This document shows, piece after piece, positions 26,754 through 34,732 of a DNA stretch of 64,000 nucleotides. The stretch comes from Micromonospora olivasterospora. GTDB lineage: Bacteria > Actinomycetota > Actinomycetes > Mycobacteriales > Micromonosporaceae. The notes under the pieces are model-generated. The model saw nothing but the letters and a program-made list of their open reading frames with translations, was not told the origin of the DNA and did not search any database. Position 1 is the first letter of the stretch. Every line of letters begins with the position of its first letter. The stretch is taken from contig NZ_VLKE01000001.1 of assembly GCF_007830265.1 (NCBI RefSeq), positions 3,162,001 to 3,226,000 on the forward strand, written 5' to 3'. The position numbers and the translations under genes were made by a program.

Positions 26754-27052
26754 CGCCGCCTCCTCAGCCTCGACGCCCGGGCCGCGCGCCCGCGTCCCCG
26801 CTACCCGGACGGTACGGGATCATTCCGACCCCGGTAGGCACGGTTGCGGCGGATCAGCCGAGCCCGGCGACGACCTCCGGGGTCGGCCGGCCGCCGTCGG
26901 AGGCGCCGGGGAGGGCCCTGGCGTTGCCGGTCGTGGCTGTCGGGTGCCGGCCGGGCGAGTGTCCGAAATCCGTCGCCAACCACGGAGAGTGATGATCTAG
27001 TGATAGATTCAACTAGATCGATTGAGCCCGCGATGGGCCGAAAGGACGAAAA
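26754..27052. other. Promoter-sized intergenic region before secreted Cys/His protein
   Basis: About 300 bp between divergently transcribed genes. Open frames here have no start, ribosome site or family features. The AT-rich end (26990-27050) contains the palindrome listed separately and AAAGGACG, the ribosome site of the next gene. Confidence 0.55.
26994..27019. promoter_or_regulatory. Inverted repeat upstream of secreted Cys/His protein gene
   Basis: GATCTAGT (26994-27001) and ACTAGATC (27012-27019) form a perfect 8-bp inverted repeat separated by 10 bases, 34 bp ahead of the ATG. It is AT-rich in a GC-rich genome and sits where a promoter or operator belongs. Function inferred from position and symmetry. 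Confidence 0.45.
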
Positions 27053-28273
27053 ATGGGCAAACCCAGTCGGGTGACAAGAAGGGCAATGTTCTCCGTCGTC
27101 GCCGCGGTGGTGGCCGTCGGGCTCGTGCCCGCGCAACCGGCAGGCGCGGCGGCTACGTCATTCCACTACGCCATCAAGGGCGGCACACCTGAGTGGAGCA
27201 AGCTTGCCACGCACGACGCGATGGTGGACGCCGTACAGATCCCGCGTGCGACCATCGCGAAAATGAGCACCGAGCAGCTCACCACGGCGGTACTGGACTA
27301 TCCGCTGCTGCCCGACGCGCTGGCATTCAACAACGTCCAGCACGGTCTCGAGGTCGTGGCCTCCCGATTCACCGGGCTCCGCGAGCTGCTGCGCCGCCCG
27401 GACGCGCCCGCGGTGCTGCTCGACCGCTACCAGAAGCTGGACGTTCGCATCCCGTCGACGGACACCGAACTGCAGGCCGGTAACCGGACGCTCGACGCCT
27501 GGAAGCTGGAGAGCGTGCTCGCGCAGCCCCAGGTTCTCGGCGCCATGACGGCGGGTCAACTCGAATCGCTGATGCGCGTCGGGCAGGAGAAGTTCGCCGT
27601 CAAGCAGAGCCACGCCGCGGTGTACGGCGAAGCGGGGCTGGAGCCCACCGCCGTCGTGCTCGGCCGGGCGCTCGCCGAGCGGGAGGGCTGGGACTGGAAG
27701 CAGTCCCAGCTGCTGCGGGAGGGCATCCAGCTCGCCCCCGGCGCGACGACCGCCACCCTGAACGCCGTGCGCCAGCACATGACCCAACCGCTCGTCCGCC
27801 ACGAGGTGACCGACGGGTTCGGCACGCAGGACTACGCCAGCACGGTCTACACCCCGAGGGGCAGCGCGGTCTCGGTCACCACGATGACCACCGAACTGAC
27901 CAGCGCCCAGATCACGGCCAACAACAACTACGTGTACAACAACTACCCGTCGGCGACGCTCGAGCGGGGCTCCACGCGCAAGTACAACTGCCACTCGTAC
28001 GCCTGGTACAGCACGTCCACGGCGAACGACCGCTGGATGAACACCCCCGGCGACGACAGGTACTGGCAGGACGGCAGCTACACGAGGTGGCAGGTGCCGT
28101 ACATCTGGTTCGCCAACATGAAGCTGTCCTACGCCAGCGACGACCACTCGGGTATCTGGGTGGGCACCAGCAACTACGTCCGGTCCAAGTGGGGTCAGCT
28201 CGGCCAGGTGTACCACTACTGGAACTACTCGCCGTACAACAGCTCGACCACCAACTCCTACTTCCTGACCTGA
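27053..28273 (+). CDS. Secreted protein with C-terminal Cys/His (papain/NlpC-like) domain
   Basis: 406 residues. The signal peptide is KPSRVTRRAMFSVVAAVV with cleavage probably after AGAA. Residues 35-280 are helical and unassigned. The C-terminal ~120 residues have YNCHSYAWYSTSTANDRWMN (Cys near 313), YWQDGSYTRW, and YASDDHSGIWVGTSNYVRSK (His near 365), then WGQLGQVYHYWNYSPYN. The order Cys-helix, then DHSGI, resembles papain-fold amidases of the NlpC/CHAP superfamily, which cleave peptide or amide bonds, but the fit is by eye. It is Asn/Tyr/Ser-rich at the end, as in extracellular proteins. AAAGGACG precedes the ATG. Transcribed alone. Confidence 0.72.
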   Translation: MGKPSRVTRRAMFSVVAAVVAVGLVPAQPAGAAATSFHYAIKGGTPEWSKLATHDAMVDAVQIPRATIAKMSTEQLTTAVLDYPLLPDALAFNNVQHGLEVVASRFTGLRELLRRPDAPAVLLDRYQKLDVRIPSTDTELQAGNRTLDAWKLESVLAQPQVLGAMTAGQLESLMRVGQEKFAVKQSHAAVYGEAGLEPTAVVLGRALAEREGWDWKQSQLLREGIQLAPGATTATLNAVRQHMTQPLVRHEVTDGFGTQDYASTVYTPRGSAVSVTTMTTELTSAQITANNNYVYNNYPSATLERGSTRKYNCHSYAWYSTSTANDRWMNTPGDDRYWQDGSYTRWQVPYIWFANMKLSYASDDHSGIWVGTSNYVRSKWGQLGQVYHYWNYSPYNSSTTNSYFLT

Positions 28274-28321
28274 CCGGGGCGCGGTGGTGACCACCGCTGC
28301 GCACCCGCGCCGAGCCGGAAC

Positions 28322-28354
28322 GATGAGCAGGCCCGTGACCCGGGCCTGCTCATC
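28322..28354. terminator. Perfect 14-bp stem hairpin between convergent genes
   Basis: GATGAGCAGGCCCG (28322-28335) pairs with CGGGCCTGCTCATC (28341-28354), loop of 5 bases. It lies between the secreted-protein gene and the leftward SCO6745-like gene. Confidence 0.78.
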
Positions 28355-28366
28355 GCCCGTGCGGGC

Positions 28367-29260
28367 TCAGCGGGCGGCGGGCGGGCTGCCGTCGGCGTCC
28401 GGCCCGGGCGCCAGCAGGCCGATCGGGCTCTGCGGCGGGATGACGGCGCGGCACCGCGCGGCGAGCGGCTCGAGCAGCTCGCGCAGCCGCGCCGTACGCT
28501 CCGCGCCCAGCCCCCGCCACGGGCCGAGGGCGGCCCGGTCCGTGGCCTCCTCGGCCGCCCGGAACGCCTCGGTGCCGTGGCCGGTCGGCGCCCGCTCGGC
28601 GGTCAGCCAGCCCTTCTCGACCAGCCGCTCCTCGGCGGCGGCCCACTCCTCGTCCGTCCAGCCCCGGGCCATCCGGTGGAACTCGCGCGACTGGTCGACC
28701 CGGCACCGCCAGGCCAGCACCTCGACCGGATCCAGCCCCGTGGTGACCAGCGCCGCGACGTGCCCGTCGCCCCGGTGCTCGCGCAGCGTGGTGGCGGCCT
28801 GCCAGAGCCGGGCCAGCGGGTACGCGGCGGCCGGCAGGGCCGCGTTCGCGGCACCCAGCACCCGGCCGGCGGTCTGCACCGCGCCGGCCGCCTCCTCCAG
28901 CAGGTCGGCGGCCTCCGCGAGGTGTCCCTCCGGCAGCTCGTACGTCAGCTCGGCCAGCGCCTGCACCGCCCCCGTGAGCCGGGCGCGCAGCGCCTCCTGA
29001 GGGGTGGCCAGCCGCCACACCGACGGCAGCGCCCGGGCCACCATCGACGGGGCGAAGCCGAAGAACGCCGCGACCACCGGGGCCGCCTCGACGGCGCCGA
29101 GCGGGGCGGCCCGGCCGGCGAAGTAGCCCCGCCAGTAGCCGCGCAGACCAACCGCCTCGTACGCGGCGCGGGCGCGTGGGTGGAAGTAGGTGACCGCGTG
29201 GACCGGCTCGAAGTGCCTCCACATCAGCCGGGCGAGCCCGGGGTCGTCCTGCGCCGCCAC
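28367..29260 (-). CDS. SCO6745-family protein
   Basis: 297 residues from a GTG five bases after GGAGG. The protein resembles the Streptomyces SCO6745 family: RLMWRHFEPVHAVTYFHP near the start, GLRGYWRGYFAGRAAPLG, VVAAFFGFAPSMVARALPSVW, then a winged-helix-like C-terminal half with REFHRMARGWTDEEWAAAEE and RLVEKGWL. The second half looks like a degenerate MarR-type helix-turn-helix. Family function is not established. The 13-bp gap after the hairpin and its own ribosome site indicate a single-gene transcript. Confidence 0.78.
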   Translation of the reverse strand: MAAQDDPGLARLMWRHFEPVHAVTYFHPRARAAYEAVGLRGYWRGYFAGRAAPLGAVEAAPVVAAFFGFAPSMVARALPSVWRLATPQEALRARLTGAVQALAELTYELPEGHLAEAADLLEEAAGAVQTAGRVLGAANAALPAAAYPLARLWQAATTLREHRGDGHVAALVTTGLDPVEVLAWRCRVDQSREFHRMARGWTDEEWAAAEERLVEKGWLTAERAPTGHGTEAFRAAEEATDRAALGPWRGLGAERTARLRELLEPLAARCRAVIPPQSPIGLLAPGPDADGSPPAAR

Positions 29261-29377
29261 GTGCACCTCCCCGTCGGTCGGGTCACCATGGGGCGGGGGC
29301 ACCAGCCCACGGTGACCCCGAACCTACTGGTGGTGCGCAGGGGGAGGAAGACTCCTGTGAACCAGCGCACCGCGGTA

Positions 29378-30034
29378 CTACCGCGCCGCCAGCACGTCGA
29401 CGACGAACCGCAGCGGGCCCTGAGGGCCGTCGAGGTTGGCGAACGCCAGCTCGGCGGGGATGTCGAGCTGCACCCGGCTACCCACGGTCACCCCGACCAG
29501 GCCCTGGTCCCAGCCCTTGATGACCTGACCCGTCCCGATCCCGAAGGTGGCCGGCTCGCCCTGGTTCCAGGAGGAGTCGAACTCCTTGCCGTCCTTGTAG
29601 TACACGCCCACGTAGTTGGTGGTGATCTGCTGGCCGGACTTCACCGCCGGGCCCTTGCCCTTGATGAGCGTCGTCACGGTGAGCTTCTTCAGCTCGCCCT
29701 TGCCCGCCGCGACCGCGGGCCTGGTGCCGAGCGCCGGGTCCGCCCCCTCGGGAAGCTTCGGGGCGGGCGGGGCGGTCGGGTCGGCGGCCGGAGCGCTGGC
29801 GCTGGCCGACGGCGCGGAGGCCGTCTGGTCCTTGTCGTCCTTGCCGTTGTTCACCACGACGAAGACCCCGATCAGCACACCGACGACGGCGACGCCGGCG
29901 ACCGCGCCCAGGATCGACTGCCGGCGGCGCCTCGCCTCGGCGGCCTTCTTCGCCGCCAGCTGGGCGGCCAGCCGCCGCTCCGCCTTGCCGCCCGGTCCCT
30001 GGCCCGCCGACCGGTTCTGCACACGCTCGCTCAC
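29378..30034 (-). CDS. Membrane-anchored FKBP-type peptidyl-prolyl isomerase
   Basis: 218 residues from a GTG at 30034. A basic cytoplasmic start (KAERRLAAQLAAKKAAEARR) and one helix at residues 41-61 (ILGAVAGVAVVGVLIGVFVV) anchor it. A Ser/Ala/Pro linker leads to the FKBP domain (about 105-218): ITTNYVGVYYKDGKEFDSSW, TFGIGTGQVIKGWDQGLVGV, VGSRVQLDIPAELAF and LRFVVDVLAA. Residues of the FK506 site (Y, F, D, V-I-W) are present, so it should catalyse proline cis-trans isomerisation outside the membrane and help exported proteins fold. Confidence 0.9.
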   Translation of the reverse strand: MSERVQNRSAGQGPGGKAERRLAAQLAAKKAAEARRRRQSILGAVAGVAVVGVLIGVFVVVNNGKDDKDQTASAPSASASAPAADPTAPPAPKLPEGADPALGTRPAVAAGKGELKKLTVTTLIKGKGPAVKSGQQITTNYVGVYYKDGKEFDSSWNQGEPATFGIGTGQVIKGWDQGLVGVTVGSRVQLDIPAELAFANLDGPQGPLRFVVDVLAAR

Positions 30035-30196
30035 GTCGACTCCCTGTCAAGAGGTGGGGCCCGGCGGCCGCTGCCGAGGCCAGCGCACACGGTACCCGCA
30101 GCGCCGCTCCGGGTGTCCCCCTCGACCGCCTTCCATTTGTGCCCCGATGCGCCGTGTTTCCGGTCCGCCGGTCCCGATACGAGTAGTTTCTCGACC

Positions 30197-30589
30197 ATGG
30201 CGATCCTCACCGAAGTAGACCTGGCCCTCCTGGCCGAGCCCCAGCTCGCCCACGTCGCGACCGTCGAGCCCGACGGGACCCCGCACGTCACGCCCGTCTG
30301 GATCGACGCCGACGGGGAGCACATCGTGTTCAACACCGCCAAGGGGCGGCGCAAGTACGAGAACATCCGGCGCAACCCGGCCGTCGGGATCTCGATCGTC
30401 GACAAGGCGAACGACTTCCGCGCCCTGTGGGTCAAGGGCACCGCCGAGCTGGTCGAAGAGGGCGCCGACGAGCACATCGACAAGCTGGCGAGGAAGTACC
30501 TCGGGCAGGACACCTACCCGTTCCGCAAGCCCGGCGAGGAGCGGGTGATCGTCCGGATCACCCCCACGCAGAAGCTCAACCAGGGCTGA
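30197..30589 (+). CDS. PPOX-class F420-dependent oxidoreductase
   Basis: 130 residues starting MAILTEVDLALLAEPQLAHV. Split-barrel flavin/F420 fold: HVATVEPDGTPHVTPVWIDA, GEHIVFNTAKGRRKYENIRR (K/R residues that hold the cofactor phosphate), NPAVGISIVD, and the terminal VIVRITPTQKLNQ. Members of this actinobacterial group use F420H2 to reduce conjugated bonds; the substrate is unknown. It is divergent from the FKBP gene, with 162 bp between starts. Confidence 0.88.
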   Translation: MAILTEVDLALLAEPQLAHVATVEPDGTPHVTPVWIDADGEHIVFNTAKGRRKYENIRRNPAVGISIVDKANDFRALWVKGTAELVEEGADEHIDKLARKYLGQDTYPFRKPGEERVIVRITPTQKLNQG

Positions 30590-30667
30590 GGTGACAGGCC
30601 CCTTCCCGGCGTACGGCGGTGGGAGGGGGCCAGTTACTCGGCCCGGGCGCCGACCCAGCCACGGCGC

Positions 30668-31681
30668 TCAGGCCGTCTTGCGGGCCGCCTTCTTCGGGGC
30701 GGCCTTCTTCGCGGCCTTCTTCTCCGGCGCCGCCTTCTCCGCGGCCTTCTTCGGGGCGGCCTTCTTCGCGCCCGCGCCCGCGGCCTTCTTGGCCGCCGCC
30801 TTCTTCGGGGCGGCCTTCTTCGCCGGCGCCTTGGCCGCCTTCTGCGCCGACCGCGCCGAGGTGATCGGGGTCGGCTCGCCGCCGCCGCGCTCCGGCTCCT
30901 CGCCCCGGGCAGCCCGGGCCCGCTCGACGGACGCCTTCAGCGCCGCCATCAGGTCCACCGCCGCGGCCGGGGCCTCCTCGACCTCCTCCGGCTGGACGAC
31001 CTCCCGGCCCTCCACCTTCGCGTCGATGACCTCCTGCAACGCGGCCCGGTAGTCGTCGGTGAACGCGTCCGGGGCGAACTCGCCGGCCATCGAGTCGATC
31101 AGCGAGCTGGCCATCGCCAGCTCCGGGGGGCGGATCTTCAGGTCCTCGTCCAGGAAGCCGAAGTCCGGGGTACGCACCTCGTCCGGCCAGAGCATCGTGT
31201 TGAGCAGCAGCACGCCCTCGCGTACGCGCAGGGTGGCCAGCTGCTCCCGCTGGCGCAGCGCCACCTTGACGATCGCCACCCGCTCCGAGTCGGCGAGCGC
31301 GTCGCGCAGCAGCACGTACGGCTTGGTCGCCGCGCCCTCCGGCTCCAGGAAGTACGCCTTGTTGTAGAGGATCGGGTCGACCTGCTCGGCCGGGACGAAC
31401 TCCAGCACGTCGATCGCGTGCGAGGTGGTCAGCGGCAGCTCGGCGAAGTCCTCGTCGGTGAGGATGACCATCTCGCCGCCGCCGATGTCGTACCCCTTGG
31501 CGATGTCGTCGTAGCTGACCTCCTCGCCGCAGACCTGGCAGGTGCGCTTGTAGCGGATCCGGCCGCCGTCGTCCCGGTGCACCTGGTGGAAGCGGATGTC
31601 CTTCTCCTCCGTGGCGGAGTAGAGCTTCACCGCGATCGAGACCAGCCCGAACGAGACGGCCCCCTTCCAGATCGCCCGCAT
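30668..31681 (-). CDS. ku: Ku protein for non-homologous end joining
   Basis: 337 residues. MRAIWKGAVSFGLVSIAVKL is the invariant bacterial Ku start. IRFHQVHRDDGGRIRYKRTC, VCGEEVSYDDIAKGYDIGGG and PYVLLRDALADSERVAIVKV are ring-core motifs. The homodimer threads onto broken DNA ends and recruits LigD. Residues beyond 270 form an Ala/Lys/Pro-rich tail (repeats of AKKAAPKKAA) that binds DNA and is typical of the longer actinobacterial Ku. It is divergent from the ligase gene, with 85 bp between starts, so the three repair genes can be co-regulated. Confidence 0.96.
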   Translation of the reverse strand: MRAIWKGAVSFGLVSIAVKLYSATEEKDIRFHQVHRDDGGRIRYKRTCQVCGEEVSYDDIAKGYDIGGGEMVILTDEDFAELPLTTSHAIDVLEFVPAEQVDPILYNKAYFLEPEGAATKPYVLLRDALADSERVAIVKVALRQREQLATLRVREGVLLLNTMLWPDEVRTPDFGFLDEDLKIRPPELAMASSLIDSMAGEFAPDAFTDDYRAALQEVIDAKVEGREVVQPEEVEEAPAAAVDLMAALKASVERARAARGEEPERGGGEPTPITSARSAQKAAKAPAKKAAPKKAAAKKAAGAGAKKAAPKKAAEKAAPEKKAAKKAAPKKAARKTA

Positions 31682-31766
31682 GCCCCGCTCCTCTCACCGG
31701 TACAGCCCAGGATCGCAAAGGATCGAAGCCGACGCGAGCGCTTCCAGCGGCAACTACAGTCAAAAC

Positions 31767-32708
31767 GTGCCCGGCGCGCCGCTGAAGCCGATGCTTGCGA
31801 TGACCGGCCCGCTGCCCGCCGGCGCCGACTGGGCGTACGAGTTCAAGTGGGACGGCGTCCGCGCGTTGGCCGACATCGTCGGCCGCCGCCAACACCTGTA
31901 CGCGCGCTCGGGCGTGCAGATCACCGTCGCGTACCCCGAATTGATCACTCTGGCCGAGCAGGTCGGCGACGCGCTGCTCGACGGCGAGGTGGTCTCGCTC
32001 AGCGCCACCGGGCAGCCCTCGTTCACCGCGCTGGCCGAGCGGATGCACGTCCGGGACCCGGCGAAGGCGGCCCGGCTGGCGGCCAGCACTCCCGTGACGT
32101 ACATGATCTTCGACCTGCTCCGGCTCGGCGGCGAGGACCTGACGGGCCGCCCGTACCGGGAGCGGCGCGCGGCCCTGGAGGGGCTCGGCCTCGGCGGGGC
32201 GCGGTGGGCCGTGCCCCCGGCCTTCCCGGACGGCCCGGCCACCTACGAGGCGGCCGGCGAGAACGGCCTGGAGGGGGTGATGGCCAAGCGGCTCGGCTCG
32301 CTCTACCGGCCCGGCGTGCGCTCCCCCGACTGGGTCAAGGTCAAGCTGGAGGTGACCGGCGACTTCGTCGTCGGCGGCTGGCGGCCCGGCGCGCGCAGGA
32401 TCGGCGGCCTGCTGGTCGGCGTGCCCCGCCCGGACGGCCGGCTCACCTACCGGGGCCGGGTCGGCGGCGGCATCGGCGCGGCCATCGAGCGCGAGCTGCT
32501 GCGCGAGCTGGAGCCGCTGCGCTCGGGCGCGTCCCCGTTCGCCGCGGACGTGCCGCGCGAGGATGCCCGGGGGGCCATCTGGGTAGCACCTACGGTGGTG
32601 GTGGAGGTGAAGTACGGCCAGCGCACCCCCGACGGCCGGCTGCGCTTCCCCCGGCTGCTGCGGCTGCGCCCCGACAAGCCGCCCGAGGAGGTCGACGATG
32701 CAGGCTGA
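31767..32708 (+). CDS. ligD: ATP-dependent DNA ligase, LigD ligase-domain type
   Basis: 313 residues from a GTG at 31767; an upstream in-frame extension covers the Ku start region and lacks family features. The nucleotidyl-transfer Lys is in YEFKWDGVRALADI (KxDGxR). Further motifs are LLDGEVVSL, YMIFDLLRLGG, EGVMAKRLGSLYRPG and DWVKVKLEVTGDFVVGG. The C-terminal OB fold includes VVVEVKYGQRTPDGRLRFPR. It seals nicks and double-strand breaks with ATP in the end-joining pathway. Here the ligase is separate from the polymerase domain, whose gene overlaps its last 11 bp. Confidence 0.93.
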   Translation: MPGAPLKPMLAMTGPLPAGADWAYEFKWDGVRALADIVGRRQHLYARSGVQITVAYPELITLAEQVGDALLDGEVVSLSATGQPSFTALAERMHVRDPAKAARLAASTPVTYMIFDLLRLGGEDLTGRPYRERRAALEGLGLGGARWAVPPAFPDGPATYEAAGENGLEGVMAKRLGSLYRPGVRSPDWVKVKLEVTGDFVVGGWRPGARRIGGLLVGVPRPDGRLTYRGRVGGGIGAAIERELLRELEPLRSGASPFAADVPREDARGAIWVAPTVVVEVKYGQRTPDGRLRFPRLLRLRPDKPPEEVDDAG

Positions 32709-33609
32709 GCGGCTGCGGGTGACCGTCGAGGGCCGCGCGCTGGAGCTGTCCAACCTCGACAAGGTGCTCTACCCGGAGGCGGGCTTCACCAAGGGCGAGG
32801 TCATCGACTACTACACGCGGATCGCCCCGGTGCTGCTGCCGCACCTGGCCGAACGGCCGTTGACCCGGATCCGGTACCCGAACGGGGTGGCGGAGAAGTC
32901 GTTCTTCGAGAAGAACGCCCCGGCCGCCACGCCCGACTGGGTGCGTACGGAGACGCTGCCCGCGCCGGGATCGAGCAAGGGCCGGGAGACGGTCGACTAC
33001 GTCGTCGCCGGGGACCTGCCCACCCTGGTCTGGCTGGCCAACCTCGCCGCCCTGGAGCTGCACACGCCGCAGTGGAAGATCGGCGAGCATCCGGACATGA
33101 TGGTCGTCGACCTGGACCCGGGCGCCCCGGCGGGGCTGCGGGAGTGCTGCCGGGTGGCCCTGCTGATGCGCGACCGGCTGGCCTCCGACGGGATCGACAG
33201 CTACCCGAAGACGTCGGGAAAGAAGGGCATGCAGCTCTGCTGCCCGGTCGCCGGGACACAGTCCTCGGACGACGTGTCCGCGTACGCCCGGCGGATCGCC
33301 CAGGAACTGGAGAAGGCGCACCCGAAGCTCGTCGTGTCGAAGATGGCGAAGAACCTGCGCCCCGGAAAAATCTTCATCGACTGGAGTCAGAACAACGCGG
33401 CGAAGACGACCGTGGCGCCGTATTCGCTGCGCGCCCAGTCCGTGCCGTCGGTCTCCACCCCGCTGACCTGGGACGAGGTCTCGGCCGGTGCCGCCGGCAA
33501 GCGCCCGGCGACGAAGCCGTACACGGCGGGGGAGGCCCTGAAGCGGGTGGAGAAGCATGGCGACCTGCTGGCCCCGCTGCTAGACGGCGGCCCGCAGCTC
33601 CCGCTGTAG
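32698..33609 (+). CDS. ligD: LigD-type primase-polymerase (NHEJ polymerase domain)
   Basis: 303 residues starting inside the end of the ligase gene (ATGCAGGCTGAG). Archaeo-eukaryotic-primase fold: LSNLDKVLYPEAGFTKGEVI, ERPLTRIRYPNGV, FFEKNAPAATPDWV, the metal-binding MMVVDLDPG (DxD), YPKTSGKKGMQ and FIDWSQNNAAKTTVAPYSLR. It fills gaps at broken ends, preferring ribonucleotides in this family, before ligation. No 3'-phosphoesterase domain is seen here. The operon ligase-polymerase plus divergent ku is a complete minimal NHEJ set. Confidence 0.94.
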   Translation: MQAERLRVTVEGRALELSNLDKVLYPEAGFTKGEVIDYYTRIAPVLLPHLAERPLTRIRYPNGVAEKSFFEKNAPAATPDWVRTETLPAPGSSKGRETVDYVVAGDLPTLVWLANLAALELHTPQWKIGEHPDMMVVDLDPGAPAGLRECCRVALLMRDRLASDGIDSYPKTSGKKGMQLCCPVAGTQSSDDVSAYARRIAQELEKAHPKLVVSKMAKNLRPGKIFIDWSQNNAAKTTVAPYSLRAQSVPSVSTPLTWDEVSAGAAGKRPATKPYTAGEALKRVEKHGDLLAPLLDGGPQLPL

Positions 33610-33692
33610 ATGCCGCACCGTGCCGCACCATGCCGCACCATGCCGCACCGTGCCTTGATGCCGCACCATGCCGCACCATGCCGCACCGTGCG
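33610..33692 (+). repeat. Tandem 10-bp repeats (TGCCGCACCA/G)
   Basis: Eight or more copies of a 10-bp unit, TGCCGCACC followed by A or G, run from the base after the LigD polymerase stop codon, interrupted once by CTTGA. The array is near-perfect and lies outside any gene. Confidence 0.85.
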
Positions 33693-33712
33693 CGCGATGC
33701 ACCGGCCACGCG

Positions 33713-33757
33713 ATCTTGGACAGTTGTCGATCGGTGCGAACGGAAACTGTCCAAGAT
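33713..33757. repeat. 13-bp inverted repeat with 19-base loop
   Basis: ATCTTGGACAGTT (33713-33725) pairs exactly with AACTGTCCAAGAT (33745-33757). It follows the tandem array in the same intergenic gap and may act as a terminator or be a copy of a dispersed palindrome. Confidence 0.7.
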
Positions 33758-33829
33758 TGCGCTGCGGGCGACCGTGGCGCAGCGCAGGCGGTCGATAGGG
33801 TGGGGCGATTCGGAGTGAGGAGAGCCCTG

Positions 33830-34582
33830 ATGGCCGGACTGCCCACCGTCGCCGCGCAGGTCGCGCCCACCGAGGGCGAGCCGCCGCTGCTGACGTATCT
33901 CGACGACGCGACCGGTGAGCGGGTCGAGCTGACCGCGGGCCAGCTCGGCGACTGGGCGGCGCGTACGGCTGGCCTGCTCCGGGACGGCTGCGGGCTCGGG
34001 CCGGGCAGCCGGGTCGCGGTGCTGCTGCCGCCGCACTGGCGTACCGCCGCGGTGCTGCTCGGCGCCTGGTCGGTGGGCATGGCGGTGTCGTTCCGGCCCC
34101 GGGCCACCGCCGGGCTGCCGGTTCTGGAACCGGGCGGCGACCAGCCGTACGACGCGGTGTTCGTGACCCCGGAACGCCTCGACGACTGGCTGGAGGACGT
34201 GCCCGACGGGGTGCACCGGTACCTCGTCGGCGCCGGGGCCGGGCCGCTGGCCGACGTACCCGTGGGCTGGCTCGACTGGTCCAACGAGGTGCTGCGACAC
34301 ACCGACACCCCGCCCGACCACGCCGCCGTCCGCCCGTCGGATGCGGCCACCCCGGACGGCACCAGCATCGGCGAGTACGGGCGGGTGGCGGCGGAGGTCG
34401 CGCAGCAGCTCGACCTGCGGGCCGGCGATCGGCTCCTGGTCGACGCGGCCGAGCACGAGCAGCCGCTGAAGTGGCTGCTGGCCCCGCTCTCCGTCGGCGC
34501 GTCCGTGGTCGTCTGCGCCAACCTCGACCCGGCCCGACGGGACGCCCGCATCGCCGCCGAACACCCCATCCGCGTCCTCTGA
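33830..34582 (+). CDS. TIGR03089-family protein (degenerate acyl-CoA-ligase-like)
   Basis: 250 residues. MAGLPTVAAQVAPTEGEPPL, LTYLDDATGERVELTAGQLGDW, GLGPGSRVAVLLPPHWRTAA and LLGAWSVGMAVSF recall the N-terminal subdomain of adenylate-forming enzymes. The YTSGTTG P-loop and everything C-terminal are absent. This shortened form is the normal state of the actinobacterial TIGR03089 family, whose role is unknown, so it is not a local truncation. GAGGAGAG precedes the ATG. Confidence 0.85.
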   Translation: MAGLPTVAAQVAPTEGEPPLLTYLDDATGERVELTAGQLGDWAARTAGLLRDGCGLGPGSRVAVLLPPHWRTAAVLLGAWSVGMAVSFRPRATAGLPVLEPGGDQPYDAVFVTPERLDDWLEDVPDGVHRYLVGAGAGPLADVPVGWLDWSNEVLRHTDTPPDHAAVRPSDAATPDGTSIGEYGRVAAEVAQQLDLRAGDRLLVDAAEHEQPLKWLLAPLSVGASVVVCANLDPARRDARIAAEHPIRVL

Positions 34583-34732
34583 CGCCGGCCGACCGGGCCG
34601 GAATGCGCTTGACGCCGCCCCGCCCCGGCCTGCCTACTTGCTCTCGCGCCACCGGCCCCACTGACCTGCCTGGCCCCCGTCGACGCCCAGGCCCGGTGAG
34701 CCCGGAGACGGAGCGCAAGGACAGGGGGAGGC

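Noticed and set aside
33610..33692. CRISPR array
   Set aside because: The 10-bp units are contiguous with no spacers and no Cas genes are near. It is a simple tandem repeat.
33830..34582. A second truncated acyl-CoA ligase pseudogene
   Set aside because: The short form without the P-loop is the normal length of the TIGR03089 family, so it is kept as an intact gene.
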